64,000 nt of DNA, from assembly GCA_002869535.1 (NCBI GenBank), contig PKUK01000008.1:54541-118540 (forward strand), in the 5' to 3' direction. Both the position numbers and the translations under genes were made by a program. Positions 10,056 to 18,274 of this stretch are shown here, piece after piece. The notes under the pieces were generated by a model. It was not told the DNA's origin, made no database searches, and saw nothing but the letters and a program-made list of their open reading frames with translations. Within the stretch, counting starts at the first letter, position 1. Each line of letters opens with the position of its first letter. The DNA comes from Arcobacter sp. Lineage in GTDB: Bacteria; Campylobacterota; Campylobacteria; Campylobacterales; Arcobacteraceae.

Positions 10056-10491
10056 AGATATAGAGAATAAAATACATACACAAATACCCATGACAAGGCT
10101 AATGCAATTAGAATTAAAAAGTATAGATAATACTAGATTAATCACAACAGCACCACTTCATATAAATGTAAATGATAAGGGAACAGCTTTTGGTGGAAGT
10201 TTAAGTAGTATAACTATCATTTCATCATGGTGCATAGCTTATTATTTATCAAAAAAATTAAATCTTGAAGACTCAAATATAGTAATTGTAAAAAATGAGA
10301 CCAAGTTCTTAAGACCAGTTACAAAAGATATTATCTGTACTACCTATATACCAAAAGATGAAGATATAAAGATATTAAAATCAAAACTTGAAATAAAAAA
10401 TAGTGGAACAATTAAAATAAATGCGCAAGTTATAGAAAATAAAGAGATTTGTGTAGATTTTAGAGGAACATATTATATTAAAAAAGTGTAA
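10048..10491 (+). CDS. YiiD C-terminal-type hot-dog thioesterase
   Basis: A 147-residue protein with the hot-dog-fold pattern of the YiiD_C family: PLHINVNDKGTAFGGSLSSI (about 33-52) places a helix after an N-D-K-G-T-A-F-G-G signature, and KFLRPVTKDI sits on the following strand. Such proteins are predicted acyl-CoA or acyl-ACP thioesterases. The start overlaps the end of the fusion gene by 8 bp, so it is the last member of the fatty-acid operon and may release free acid or recycle CoA. Substrate unknown. Confidence 0.7.
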   Translation: MIKDIENKIHTQIPMTRLMQLELKSIDNTRLITTAPLHINVNDKGTAFGGSLSSITIISSWCIAYYLSKKLNLEDSNIVIVKNETKFLRPVTKDIICTTYIPKDEDIKILKSKLEIKNSGTIKINAQVIENKEICVDFRGTYYIKKV

Positions 10492-10503
10492 AACTTTCTA
10501 TGA

Positions 10504-10509
10504 TATAAT
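10504..10509 (+). promoter_or_regulatory. -10 box giving a probably leaderless message
   Basis: A perfect TATAAT ends six bases before the ATG at 10516, so transcription would start at or next to the A of the start codon. No Shine-Dalgarno sequence lies before that ATG. Confidence 0.45.
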
Positions 10510-10515
10510 CAACTT

Positions 10516-11304
10516 ATGAAAAAAACAATATTACTTCTATTTTTATTATCTGTACTTTTAAATGGCAAAACCATAGAGGCAACATATAAAATTAGCTATG
10601 GCATTTTTGGTGAACTAGGCCTTGCCAAAACAACACTTGAACTTTTTCCCAATAATACATATAAAATAAAAGTCCATGCCTATGCAACAGGTATTGCAAA
10701 ATTTTTAAGTAGTAACAAAGAGGAGTTTTATGAAAGCTATGGTTTTGTAAAAAACAACTTACTAATTCCCAAAAAATATAAAGCAATCACAAATAATGAT
10801 TATAAAAAAAGAGAAAAAATATATATCTTTGATTATAAAAAAAACAAAATTTCTCTTGAAAAACATGAAAAAAAGTTAATAATAAAATATGATAAAGATT
10901 TACAAAAAGATGAGTCTTGGGTAACAAGCAACTCAAAAGAGTTCTCAAAGTTTTTTGCTTCAAATGATTTGTTATCACTGTTTTTTAATATTACACATGT
11001 AATTCCAAGCTTTGAAAAGGGAAACACCTATGCTCTAAAAGCTATAGGTGCAAATAAAGATAATGGTGAATTGGATATAATAATTCCAAAAAATGAAGCA
11101 TATAAAGAATTAGAAGAATCTTTAAACACTAAAAATAAAAAATTTATTGTTTCAATTCATCAAAAAATATTTTCAAGTTCTAATGGTGAGCTTTTTATCT
11201 CTTTAAATAGTGAAGGTTTTTGTGATAAAGCTGTATTAAAAGATGTACTTATATTTGGTGATATAACGGGTAAAATGATAGATTTTAAAATAAACAAAGG
11301 ATAA
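10516..11304 (+). CDS. DUF3108-type periplasmic protein
   Basis: A 262-residue protein with a signal peptide (KKTILLLFLLSVLLNG, cleaved near residue 18) and the DUF3108 pattern: ATYKISYGIFGELGLAKTTL at the mature N-terminus and a beta-rich remainder. DUF3108 proteins are periplasmic and of uncertain role. It is two bases upstream of the M48 lipoprotein gene and so is probably co-transcribed with it. The first codons lie directly after a TATAAT, without a ribosome site. Confidence 0.65.
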   Translation: MKKTILLLFLLSVLLNGKTIEATYKISYGIFGELGLAKTTLELFPNNTYKIKVHAYATGIAKFLSSNKEEFYESYGFVKNNLLIPKKYKAITNNDYKKREKIYIFDYKKNKISLEKHEKKLIIKYDKDLQKDESWVTSNSKEFSKFFASNDLLSLFFNITHVIPSFEKGNTYALKAIGANKDNGELDIIIPKNEAYKELEESLNTKNKKFIVSIHQKIFSSSNGELFISLNSEGFCDKAVLKDVLIFGDITGKMIDFKINKG

Positions 11305-11306
11305 TA

Positions 11307-12074
11307 ATGAAAAAATATATTGCAATTTTAATTTTCTCTTTTTTAATGATTGGATGTACAGGGAAAGCTCCTATTACTAATAGATCTCAAATGATTTTAA
11401 TATCACAAGATCAAGAGTTAGCTTTAGGTGAAAAGTCATATGAAGATACTTTAAAAAAATCAGAAGTTATTACAGATACAAAAGAGTCTAAAAAAATAAA
11501 AGAGATTGGTCTAAAAATTGCAAAAGTTGTAGATAATAAAGATTATAAATGGGAATTTAATTTAGTTAAAAATGAACAAAAAAATGCTTTTTGCCTTCCA
11601 GGTGGAAAAGTTGTTGTTTATACAGGTATTTTAGAAGTTGCTAAAAATGACTCTCAACTAGCAACTGTCATGTCCCACGAAATTGCCCATGCCTTAGCTC
11701 GACATGGAGCTGAGAGAATGAGTACAGGGATGCTTGCTCAAGGTGTTCAACTTTTAGGAAATATAGTTTTAGGTTCTCAAGCACCAGAATATACCAATGC
11801 CTTTAATATAGCATATGGAGCTAGTGCACAATATGGTGTTTTACTTCCTTATGGAAGACTTCAAGAGAGTGAAGCAGATGAAATTGGAATACATCTTATG
11901 TATAAGGCTGGATACGATTTAAATGAGGCTTTAAAGTTTTGGCAAAATATGAGTGAAGGGAAAAAAGAGTCTATTGAGTTTTTCTCAACACATCCAAACT
12001 CAAGTACAAGAATCGCACATATAGCTGAAGTTATAAAAGAGATTAAAAATAAAAATAGTAATAATACCAAATAG
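11307..12074 (+). CDS. M48-family metallopeptidase lipoprotein
   Basis: A 255-residue zinc peptidase related to LoiP/YcaL-type outer-membrane quality-control proteases. The signal ends in a lipobox (FLMIGC, Cys 17). The zinc site is HEIAHALARHGAERM at about 124-138, with the third ligand Glu in LQESEADEIG near 190. Family members clear misfolded outer-membrane proteins; that is known of the family, not shown here. A two-base gap from the DUF3108 gene and a strong hairpin directly after the stop define a two-gene unit. Confidence 0.88.
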   Translation: MKKYIAILIFSFLMIGCTGKAPITNRSQMILISQDQELALGEKSYEDTLKKSEVITDTKESKKIKEIGLKIAKVVDNKDYKWEFNLVKNEQKNAFCLPGGKVVVYTGILEVAKNDSQLATVMSHEIAHALARHGAERMSTGMLAQGVQLLGNIVLGSQAPEYTNAFNIAYGASAQYGVLLPYGRLQESEADEIGIHLMYKAGYDLNEALKFWQNMSEGKKESIEFFSTHPNSSTRIAHIAEVIKEIKNKNSNNTK

Positions 12075-12091
12075 ATTTATTTGGTATTATT
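12060..12091. terminator. Bidirectional terminator
   Basis: A 14-bp perfect stem (AATAATACCAAATA / TATTTGGTATTATT) with a 4-base loop, A/T-flanked on both sides, between the convergent M48 and yebC genes. It overlaps the M48 stop codon. Confidence 0.75.
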
Positions 12092-12101
12092 TTATATATT
12101 A

Positions 12102-12812
12102 TTATGCTATATTTGTATAAACAGCTTGAACATCATCATCATCTTCAATTTTTTCTAATAACTTACCAATATCTTCTTGTTGTTCTTCTGTAAACTCTTG
12201 AGGGTTATTTGAGATTCTTTCAAGTTTTGCTTTTGTAAGTTCAATTCCTAAATCTTCAAATGCTTTATTTAAAGTACCAAAATCTTTATAATCAGCTGTT
12301 ACTAAAACAACTCCATCTTCTTCTTCAATCTCTTCTAATCCAGCATCAATTAACTCTAACTCAAGCTCTTCAATATCCATATCTTCAGTTTTATTAAACT
12401 CAAAAATCGCTTTTCTATCAAAAAAGAATTCTAGTGAACCAGTTGGTGCCATAGAACCACCATTTTTATTAAAGTACATTTTAACATTTGCAACTGTTAT
12501 TGTATTGTTATCTGTTGCTGTTTCGACAAAAATTAAAACGCCATGAGGACCTTTTCCTTCAAAGTTAACTTCAGAAAAGTTTGCTGAATCTTTTCCTGAT
12601 GCTCTTTTAATAGCTGCATCAATATTTGTCTTTGGCATATTTTCAGCTTTTGCATTTAATATAGCAGTTCTAAGTGCAGAATTCATCTCAGGATCTGGTA
12701 CTCCAGCCTTTGCTGCCATCTCAATTGCTTTTGCAAGTTTAGGGAAAACTCTTGACATATTTCCCCATCTTTTCATCTTAGCTGCTTTTCTATATTCAAA
12801 GGCTCTACCCAT
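12102..12812 (-). CDS. YebC/PmpR-family (TACO1) protein
   Basis: A 236-residue member of the universal YebC family, starting [20 protein letters not shown]; later [18 protein letters not shown] is the central conserved block. The family is described both as a DNA-binding regulator and, more recently, as a translation factor that relieves ribosome stalling at proline-rich stretches. The length is typical and no residue appears to be missing. It is a single-gene unit convergent with the M48 operon. Confidence 0.92.
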   Translation of the reverse strand: MGRAFEYRKAAKMKRWGNMSRVFPKLAKAIEMAAKAGVPDPEMNSALRTAILNAKAENMPKTNIDAAIKRASGKDSANFSEVNFEGKGPHGVLIFVETATDNNTITVANVKMYFNKNGGSMAPTGSLEFFFDRKAIFEFNKTEDMDIEELELELIDAGLEEIEEEDGVVLVTADYKDFGTLNKAFEDLGIELTKAKLERISNNPQEFTEEQQEDIGKLLEKIEDDDDVQAVYTNIA

Positions 12813-12898
12813 AAATCTCTCCAGTAATTTTCATAATTTTGTGCGATTATAGCAAGTTTGTTATAAATATGATATTATACATTTTAAAAGGTGTTAAG

Positions 12899-13093
12899 AT
12901 GGAAGAGTTAAATTTAACATGTCCCTATTGTAAACAAGCTATTACAATACTACTTGATACTGGTGTATTTGGTTACACAGAAATTGTAGATGATTGTGAA
13001 GTATGTTGTCGTCCTATTGAAGTTTCTTACAATGTAGAAGATGGTATAGTTACATCGTTTGATTATAATTTAATAGAAGGAAATGAATTTTAA
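12899..13093 (+). CDS. CPXCG-motif cysteine-rich small protein
   Basis: A 64-residue protein starting MEELNLTCPYCKQAITILLD; a second pair of cysteines appears in CEVCCRPIEVSY, giving a probable four-Cys metal site. This is the family annotated as CPXCG motif-containing cysteine-rich protein, of unknown function. I chose the ATG at 12899, because AAAAGG lies just before it and the family begins there; the frame is open for 20 more codons upstream but the added residues are not conserved-looking. The stop is six bases before the M23 peptidase gene, so the two are probably co-transcribed. Confidence 0.75.
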   Translation: MEELNLTCPYCKQAITILLDTGVFGYTEIVDDCEVCCRPIEVSYNVEDGIVTSFDYNLIEGNEF

Positions 13094-13099
13094 GAGACT

Positions 13100-14038
13100 A
13101 TGAATTATCTAAGAATTACCCTACTTTTAATCTTTTTTAGCAATGTTGCCTTTACAAATCCTATAAATATCTATCAATATGAAAAAAATATAAGAGATGC
13201 AAAAGATTTACTTGTAAGAAAAAAAACATCTGATATAAGACTATTTTATACACCTACAATAAAAAATGCACAAACTCTACTTTTAGAAATATATGGAAAA
13301 AGAATCTCAGATGTAAAGCTGACTTTTAAAGATTTGAATCTTCCTTTTTATAAAAATCCATTTAGAAAAAACTATTTTTATGCACTTGTTCCAATCTCTT
13401 ATTACGAAAAAATAGGACCACAAAAAGTGATTATTTCATATGTAAAAAACAAAAAAAGAGAATTTACTTCTGCAAAGCTTAGAATTAGAGATGCCAAATA
13501 TAAAAGTGAAAAAATAAAAGTACAAAAATCAAAAGTAAATCCAAAAAATAATGACAAGATACGTACCCAAAAAGAGTATAAAGAGGCTATGGAAATATAT
13601 AATTTTGCAAGTGAAAAAATACTTTGGAATAGAGATTTTATATTGCCAATGTATAGCAAAATAACAAGTGAGTTTGGTACAAAAAGAGTTTATAATAATA
13701 CATTAAAAAGTTTTCATAGTGGTATAGATTTTAAAGCAGAAGTAGGAACTAATATTATTGCTTCAAATAGTGGAGTTGTTAAATTAGCAAAAAATAGATT
13801 CTATGCAGGAAATTCAATCATAATAGATCATGGACAAGGGGTATATACCTGTTATTTTCACTTAAGTAAATTTCTTGTAAAAGAGAATGATGTAGTAAAA
13901 AAAGGTCAATTAATTGGACTTTCTGGAGATACAGGAAGAATAACAGGTCCACACCTACACTTTGCCACAAGAGTTCATGGTGTTTTAGTTGAACCAGAAA
14001 ATCTTTTAAGCCTATTAAATAGTTTAAAAAACAGATAA
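13100..14038 (+). CDS. M23-family peptidase (LytM domain), secreted
   Basis: A 312-residue periplasmic protein with a signal peptide (LRITLLLIFFSNVAFT) and a C-terminal LytM domain. The zinc ligands are visible as HSGIDF (about residue 205) and HLHFATRV (about 288). The N-terminal 150 residues form the beta-rich extension found in Campylobacterota M23 endopeptidases. These enzymes cut peptidoglycan cross-links and in relatives set cell shape. All catalytic positions look intact, so it should be active, not a degenerate activator. Confidence 0.88.
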   Translation: MNYLRITLLLIFFSNVAFTNPINIYQYEKNIRDAKDLLVRKKTSDIRLFYTPTIKNAQTLLLEIYGKRISDVKLTFKDLNLPFYKNPFRKNYFYALVPISYYEKIGPQKVIISYVKNKKREFTSAKLRIRDAKYKSEKIKVQKSKVNPKNNDKIRTQKEYKEAMEIYNFASEKILWNRDFILPMYSKITSEFGTKRVYNNTLKSFHSGIDFKAEVGTNIIASNSGVVKLAKNRFYAGNSIIIDHGQGVYTCYFHLSKFLVKENDVVKKGQLIGLSGDTGRITGPHLHFATRVHGVLVEPENLLSLLNSLKNR

Positions 14039-14110
14039 TTATTCTTATATAAGTATAAAGAATGAAACTTTTTAATATAATCACAAAATAAAAAAAGTCG
14101 AAGGGTATAA

Positions 14111-14857
14111 ATGCAATATTTTGGTAAAATCGAGACTAAATATGAAGAGGTATTTTTAACATCTAGTTATCTTTATTTTAATCATGATGATGAAGTAGTA
14201 ACTGCAAAAGATATAAAAAACATGCTTAAAACAACTAAAGATATAAAAAACAATATTCAAGGAACTATCTTTATATACAATCCTGTGGTAACTCCCGTAG
14301 GATATGATTCAGAAAAATTCTTACTTGACCAAGATTTTGAAGAGTTTGGTGAATTTGTTGAACTTAAATGTGAAACATATATTACAGTATTTAAGCATGC
14401 TATTGGACCTAGATTAAAAGGTAAATTAGTTGAAATGAAAAGTCTATTTAACTTAATAGAAAAAAATATTAATGCTTCATCTTTACTTATGAAATTTGAC
14501 CAAGACTTAGAAAAATACTATACAGCTCAAAATACTGAATTTGATAGAGATATTATGTATCTAGATGCAAATAACCTAGTTCCATCAGGTAAGTTTATTT
14601 TCTTTTGTTGGGGAGATAAGATAAGCCAAAAAGAGTTTACTTTTATTAGAACATATTGTAATACTTTGTTCAATAGGATTGAAGATATGGGCAAAAAAGT
14701 TGCCTTTGTTTATAAAAAAGAAAGAGGATTAGAGAATGCAAAAGAATTACTGCAATTTAGTAATCCAGTTGAAAATTACAAATACAGAAGTAGTATAACA
14801 AATGCAATAAAAGAATCTTTTAGAGAGCTTCCACCAACTCCAAAACCATATGAATAA
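14111..14857 (+). CDS. Protein of unknown function (248 residues)
   Basis: I do not recognise this family. It is a soluble-looking protein without signal peptide or membrane segment, mixed alpha/beta, ending in a proline-rich tail (RELPPTPKPYE). The start is set by GAAGGG 8 bases upstream, and a TATAAT lies about 30 bases before that. It is a single-gene unit between the M23 gene and a small periplasmic protein. Nothing in it points to an enzyme class. Confidence 0.6.
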   Translation: MQYFGKIETKYEEVFLTSSYLYFNHDDEVVTAKDIKNMLKTTKDIKNNIQGTIFIYNPVVTPVGYDSEKFLLDQDFEEFGEFVELKCETYITVFKHAIGPRLKGKLVEMKSLFNLIEKNINASSLLMKFDQDLEKYYTAQNTEFDRDIMYLDANNLVPSGKFIFFCWGDKISQKEFTFIRTYCNTLFNRIEDMGKKVAFVYKKERGLENAKELLQFSNPVENYKYRSSITNAIKESFRELPPTPKPYE

Positions 14858-14927
14858 TTCATAAAACTTTCTCAAATAATACTTTAAATTGCTTTTAGAT
14901 ACTATATAGCCTTTTTAAAGGTATTAT

Positions 14928-15329
14928 ATGAGAAAACTTTTTATTACACTATTTATTTTAATTACTTTTGCAAAAGCTGAAGTAGTTTATTCAAAACTTC
15001 ATGAAAAAATTTTTGAAGGTATTTTCCCAGATAAAAATAAGATACTAATTTACAATATTGGAAATCCAATATACAAATTTAAAAATATACAATATACAAA
15101 AGAAATCTATAAAAGTGATATTATATTTATTAGTCAATATTATAAAATTCATATAATGAATAATAAACCAATATTTGCTTCAAGTCTATTTCAGCTAAAG
15201 TATTATAAAAATGCAATTGGTGCTTTATATTGGAATAAGGGTAAAGCTGAAATCATCCTTTTAAAAGATAGGTTAAAAGAGCACAATTTAAAAGTTGCAG
15301 ATTATTTGGAGAAATATATAATTGAATAA
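14928..15329 (+). CDS. Small periplasmic protein of unknown function
   Basis: A 133-residue protein with a clear signal peptide (RKLFITLFILITFAKA). The mature part is rich in Ile, Tyr and Lys and contains no cysteine. A ribosome site AAAGG precedes the start. Its end overlaps the TTG start of the HAD phosphatase gene by 8 bp, so the two were probably translated together. The family is not recognised; a ligand-binding role would be a guess. Confidence 0.55.
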   Translation: MRKLFITLFILITFAKAEVVYSKLHEKIFEGIFPDKNKILIYNIGNPIYKFKNIQYTKEIYKSDIIFISQYYKIHIMNNKPIFASSLFQLKYYKNAIGALYWNKGKAEIILLKDRLKEHNLKVADYLEKYIIE

Positions 15330-15954
15330 AAAATACATACTTTTTGATAATGATGGGGTTTTAGTAGAGACTGAACCCTTTTATTTTGAAGCAAGCAAAA
15401 GAGCTTTGAAAGAATTTTTTAATGTAAATATTCACTTTGATGAATACATGAAAATTATGACAGATGGAAAAGGAGTTTGGGTAGCAGCCCCAAATGCTAC
15501 GCAAAAAGAGATAATAGTAGCAAGAAAGCAAAGAGATATATACTATCAAGAGTATTTAAGAAAAGAGAATATTACCATTGATAAGGTACATGATATTTTA
15601 AATTAACTTAGTAAAAAATATAAAATGGGAATTGTTACAACTTCACGACGTGTAGATTTTGAAATAATTCACAATAATCGGGGAATCACTGACTTTATGG
15701 ATTTTGTTTTATGTGTAGAAGACTATGCAAAATCAAAACCATATCCTGATCCATATTTGAAAGGTTTAAAAAAATTCAATGCTAAAAATGAGGAAGCAAT
15801 AGTTGTTGAAGACTCAGAACGTGGTTTAATCTCTGCAAACAAAGCAAATATTGATTGTGTGATTGTACATAATGAATTTACTAAAACTCAAGACTTTTCA
15901 AAAGCAAAATATAAAATTGATAAACTAGAAGATATTTTAAATATATTAAATTAA
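15322..15954 (+). pseudogene. HAD-superfamily phosphatase (beta-phosphoglucomutase-like), cut by an in-frame TAA
   Basis: The frame encodes a HAD hydrolase of about 210 residues. It has motif I FDNDGVLVETEPF (nucleophile Asp near residue 9), motif II Ser in MGIVTTSRR, the Lys region AKSKPYPDP, and motif IV VVEDSERGLISA. A TAA at 15604-15606 interrupts it after VHDILN; the same frame resumes at once with LSKKYKMGIV, so no bases were lost. A single change from GAA, AAA or CAA would explain it. The start is TTG, overlapping the upstream gene. The N-terminal piece alone lacks motifs II to IV and cannot be active. Confidence 0.8.
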
Positions 15955-16397
15955 AAGAAGAGTTGCTTATTTTTATAAAACTCTTTTAAATTCTCTTCTA
16001 TATTTTCAGATTCTAAAAATATAATAATATCTTTTATAGATATAGGTCTTGTGGGAAATTTTGAAAGGGCGTCAACATTTGAGTATACAACAGATACTTC
16101 ATCTGGGTCTGGTTTATTTACTAGGGCTAAAACAACATATTTAGTCAATACATCATCAATAAAAACCTTTGCATTTTTTACAAACTCTGCTGATATAAAA
16201 GCAATACTTGCATATCTATGATACGTAAGTAATACTTTTCTTATAGGGTATTCTTCAGTACAATAAGGTTTTAACATAAATTCTATTTTTTCTGTATTTT
16301 TTAAATCTAATAAAGCTTTTGAGTCATCATTTGATATCTCATTACACAACTCTAAAAAATTCTTTTTTAATTCTCTTGTACTTATGATTTTTTCCAT
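15951..16397 (-). CDS. Protein of unknown function (148 residues)
   Basis: Soluble, acidic/lysine-rich protein without recognised motifs. The middle contains ALVNKPDPDEVSVVYSN and PTRPISIKDIIIFLES. The stop overlaps the end of the HAD gene by 4 bp, tail to tail. There is no Shine-Dalgarno sequence; a TATTAT lies five bases upstream of the ATG, which would suit a leaderless message. I cannot assign a family. Confidence 0.5.
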   Translation of the reverse strand: MEKIISTRELKKNFLELCNEISNDDSKALLDLKNTEKIEFMLKPYCTEEYPIRKVLLTYHRYASIAFISAEFVKNAKVFIDDVLTKYVVLALVNKPDPDEVSVVYSNVDALSKFPTRPISIKDIIIFLESENIEENLKEFYKNKQLFF

Positions 16398-16489
16398 ATG
16401 AAATAATATCCAAAAAGATTTTTGATTTAAATTATATTTTAAATAAATTACAATAATTTTGAGTTAATATGCTATTAAAATAACAAAGC

Positions 16490-16495
16490 TATAAT
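16490..16495 (+). promoter_or_regulatory. -10 box giving a probably leaderless message
   Basis: TATAAT ends six bases before the ATG of the ABC transporter gene, and no ribosome-binding sequence lies between. The transcription start should coincide with the start codon. Confidence 0.45.
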
Positions 16496-16501
16496 TCAAA
16501 T

Positions 16502-18274
16502 ATGAAAAAAGACTCCATAAGCTTCAAAAATATATATAAATTAATCGTAGAAAATAAAAAAGATCTCCTTTGGGGACAATTTTTTACTTTTATTGCTATT
16601 TCATTAAGTATTCCTATTCCTTTAATGCTTCCTGCTCTTGTAGATGAAGTTTTATTAAATAAGCCAGGTTTTTTTGTAAATAATATCGATAGCCTATTTT
16701 CTTCAGGAAATACTTTTTACTATATTGCAATTGTTACAGCAGCAGTTATATTTTTAAGAATACTCTTTTTTATATTTAGTGCAATAACAACTAAGATATT
16801 TACTAGAATATCAAAATTTGTAACTTTTAAAATTAGAGAAAAAGTTTTATTACATCTAAAAGATGTAAATATGAATGAGTACGAAAGTTTAGGGTCTGGT
16901 GCTATTACTTCAAACTTAGTAACTGATGTTAATACTTTAGATGCTTTTATTATAAATGGTGCTAGTAAATTTATATCTTCTGTTCTAACCCTACTTGGGG
17001 TATCAATAGTAATGATTACAATTCACCCTATTTTAGGGTTTATGATTTTGTTTATTCAACCTCTTATTATACTTTTATCAAAACGTATATCAAAAAATGT
17101 AGGAAAACTAAAGAAAAAAGAGAATGAAGCAGTTGAAAAGTTTCAAGATAATCTAGGTGAAACCTTAGATTTGTTTGGACAAATAAAAGCAAGTAATAAA
17201 GAGAAATACTTTTTTAAACAATCAATTAAAAATGCACTAAATGTAAAAAATACATCTGATGAATTTAATTATAAAAGTATTGCTTATGAAAGATTCTCTT
17301 TTACTATTTTTTTAATTGCCTTTGAGATTTTAAGAGCATCAGGGCTTGTAATGGTTGCATATAGTGATTTATCTATTTGTATGATGTTTGCTATGTTTGG
17401 GTATATTTGGTTTATTATGACCCCTATACAAGATATATTATCTATACAATACTCCTATGCAAATGCAAACTCTGCAATAGAGAGAATCAATAAAATATTG
17501 TCTTTAAAAAAAGAGAATAATGGGGCTTTAAAACTTAACTCAAATAGTAATGTTGAGATTGATATAAAAAACCTATACTTCTCATATAGTCTTGATAAGC
17601 CACTTTTAAAAGATATAACACTTAATATAAAACCAAAAGATAAAATTGCACTAATTGGGGCAAGTGGGAGTGGGAAAACTACATTGGCTCAAATTATTTC
17701 AGGATTTTACCAAAAGAATAGTGGTCAAATTACTTATAATAATATAAGTATTGATGAGATAGATAAAGAGTCTTTAAGAGAAAATATTTTTTTAGTTTTA
17801 CAAATGCCAATTTTATTTAACAATACTCTACGATTTAATATCTCAATGGATAATGCTAATATTAGTGATAATGATATATTTGAAGCTCTTAGAATAGCTC
17901 AACTTTATGAAAGTATACAAGATATGCCAAGTGGCTTAGATACAGTTGTTGGTAAACATGGTATAAGATTAAGTGGAGGACAAAGACAAAGACTCTCCAT
18001 AGCTAGAATGATTGTATCCAAAGCTAAAGTTGTAATCTTTGATGAGTCAACATCAGCTTTAGATGTTCATACTGAGACAAAACTTTTTAATTCTTTACAA
18101 CCAATACTTGCAAATAAAACACTAATAACAATTGCCCATAGACTAAGTACCGTTAAAAATGCAGATAAAATATTTGTACTTGATGCTGGAAAGATTGTAC
18201 AAAGTGGTACTCATGAAGAACTAGAAGATGTAGAAGGCCACTATCAAGAGTTTGTAAAAAATCAACTAATCTAA
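16502..18274 (+). CDS. ABC transporter, fused membrane and ATPase domains
   Basis: A 590-residue half-transporter of the exporter (type IV fold) class. The N-terminal 320 residues hold the six-helix membrane domain. The nucleotide-binding domain has Walker A GASGSGKTT (about 386-394), signature LSGGQRQRLS, Walker B VVIFDESTSALD and the switch His in AHRLST. It should act as a homodimer in the inner membrane, exporting a lipid, peptide or drug; the substrate cannot be read from sequence. Its end overlaps the convergent histidine kinase by 9 bp. Confidence 0.85.
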   Translation: MKKDSISFKNIYKLIVENKKDLLWGQFFTFIAISLSIPIPLMLPALVDEVLLNKPGFFVNNIDSLFSSGNTFYYIAIVTAAVIFLRILFFIFSAITTKIFTRISKFVTFKIREKVLLHLKDVNMNEYESLGSGAITSNLVTDVNTLDAFIINGASKFISSVLTLLGVSIVMITIHPILGFMILFIQPLIILLSKRISKNVGKLKKKENEAVEKFQDNLGETLDLFGQIKASNKEKYFFKQSIKNALNVKNTSDEFNYKSIAYERFSFTIFLIAFEILRASGLVMVAYSDLSICMMFAMFGYIWFIMTPIQDILSIQYSYANANSAIERINKILSLKKENNGALKLNSNSNVEIDIKNLYFSYSLDKPLLKDITLNIKPKDKIALIGASGSGKTTLAQIISGFYQKNSGQITYNNISIDEIDKESLRENIFLVLQMPILFNNTLRFNISMDNANISDNDIFEALRIAQLYESIQDMPSGLDTVVGKHGIRLSGGQRQRLSIARMIVSKAKVVIFDESTSALDVHTETKLFNSLQPILANKTLITIAHRLSTVKNADKIFVLDAGKIVQSGTHEELEDVEGHYQEFVKNQLI

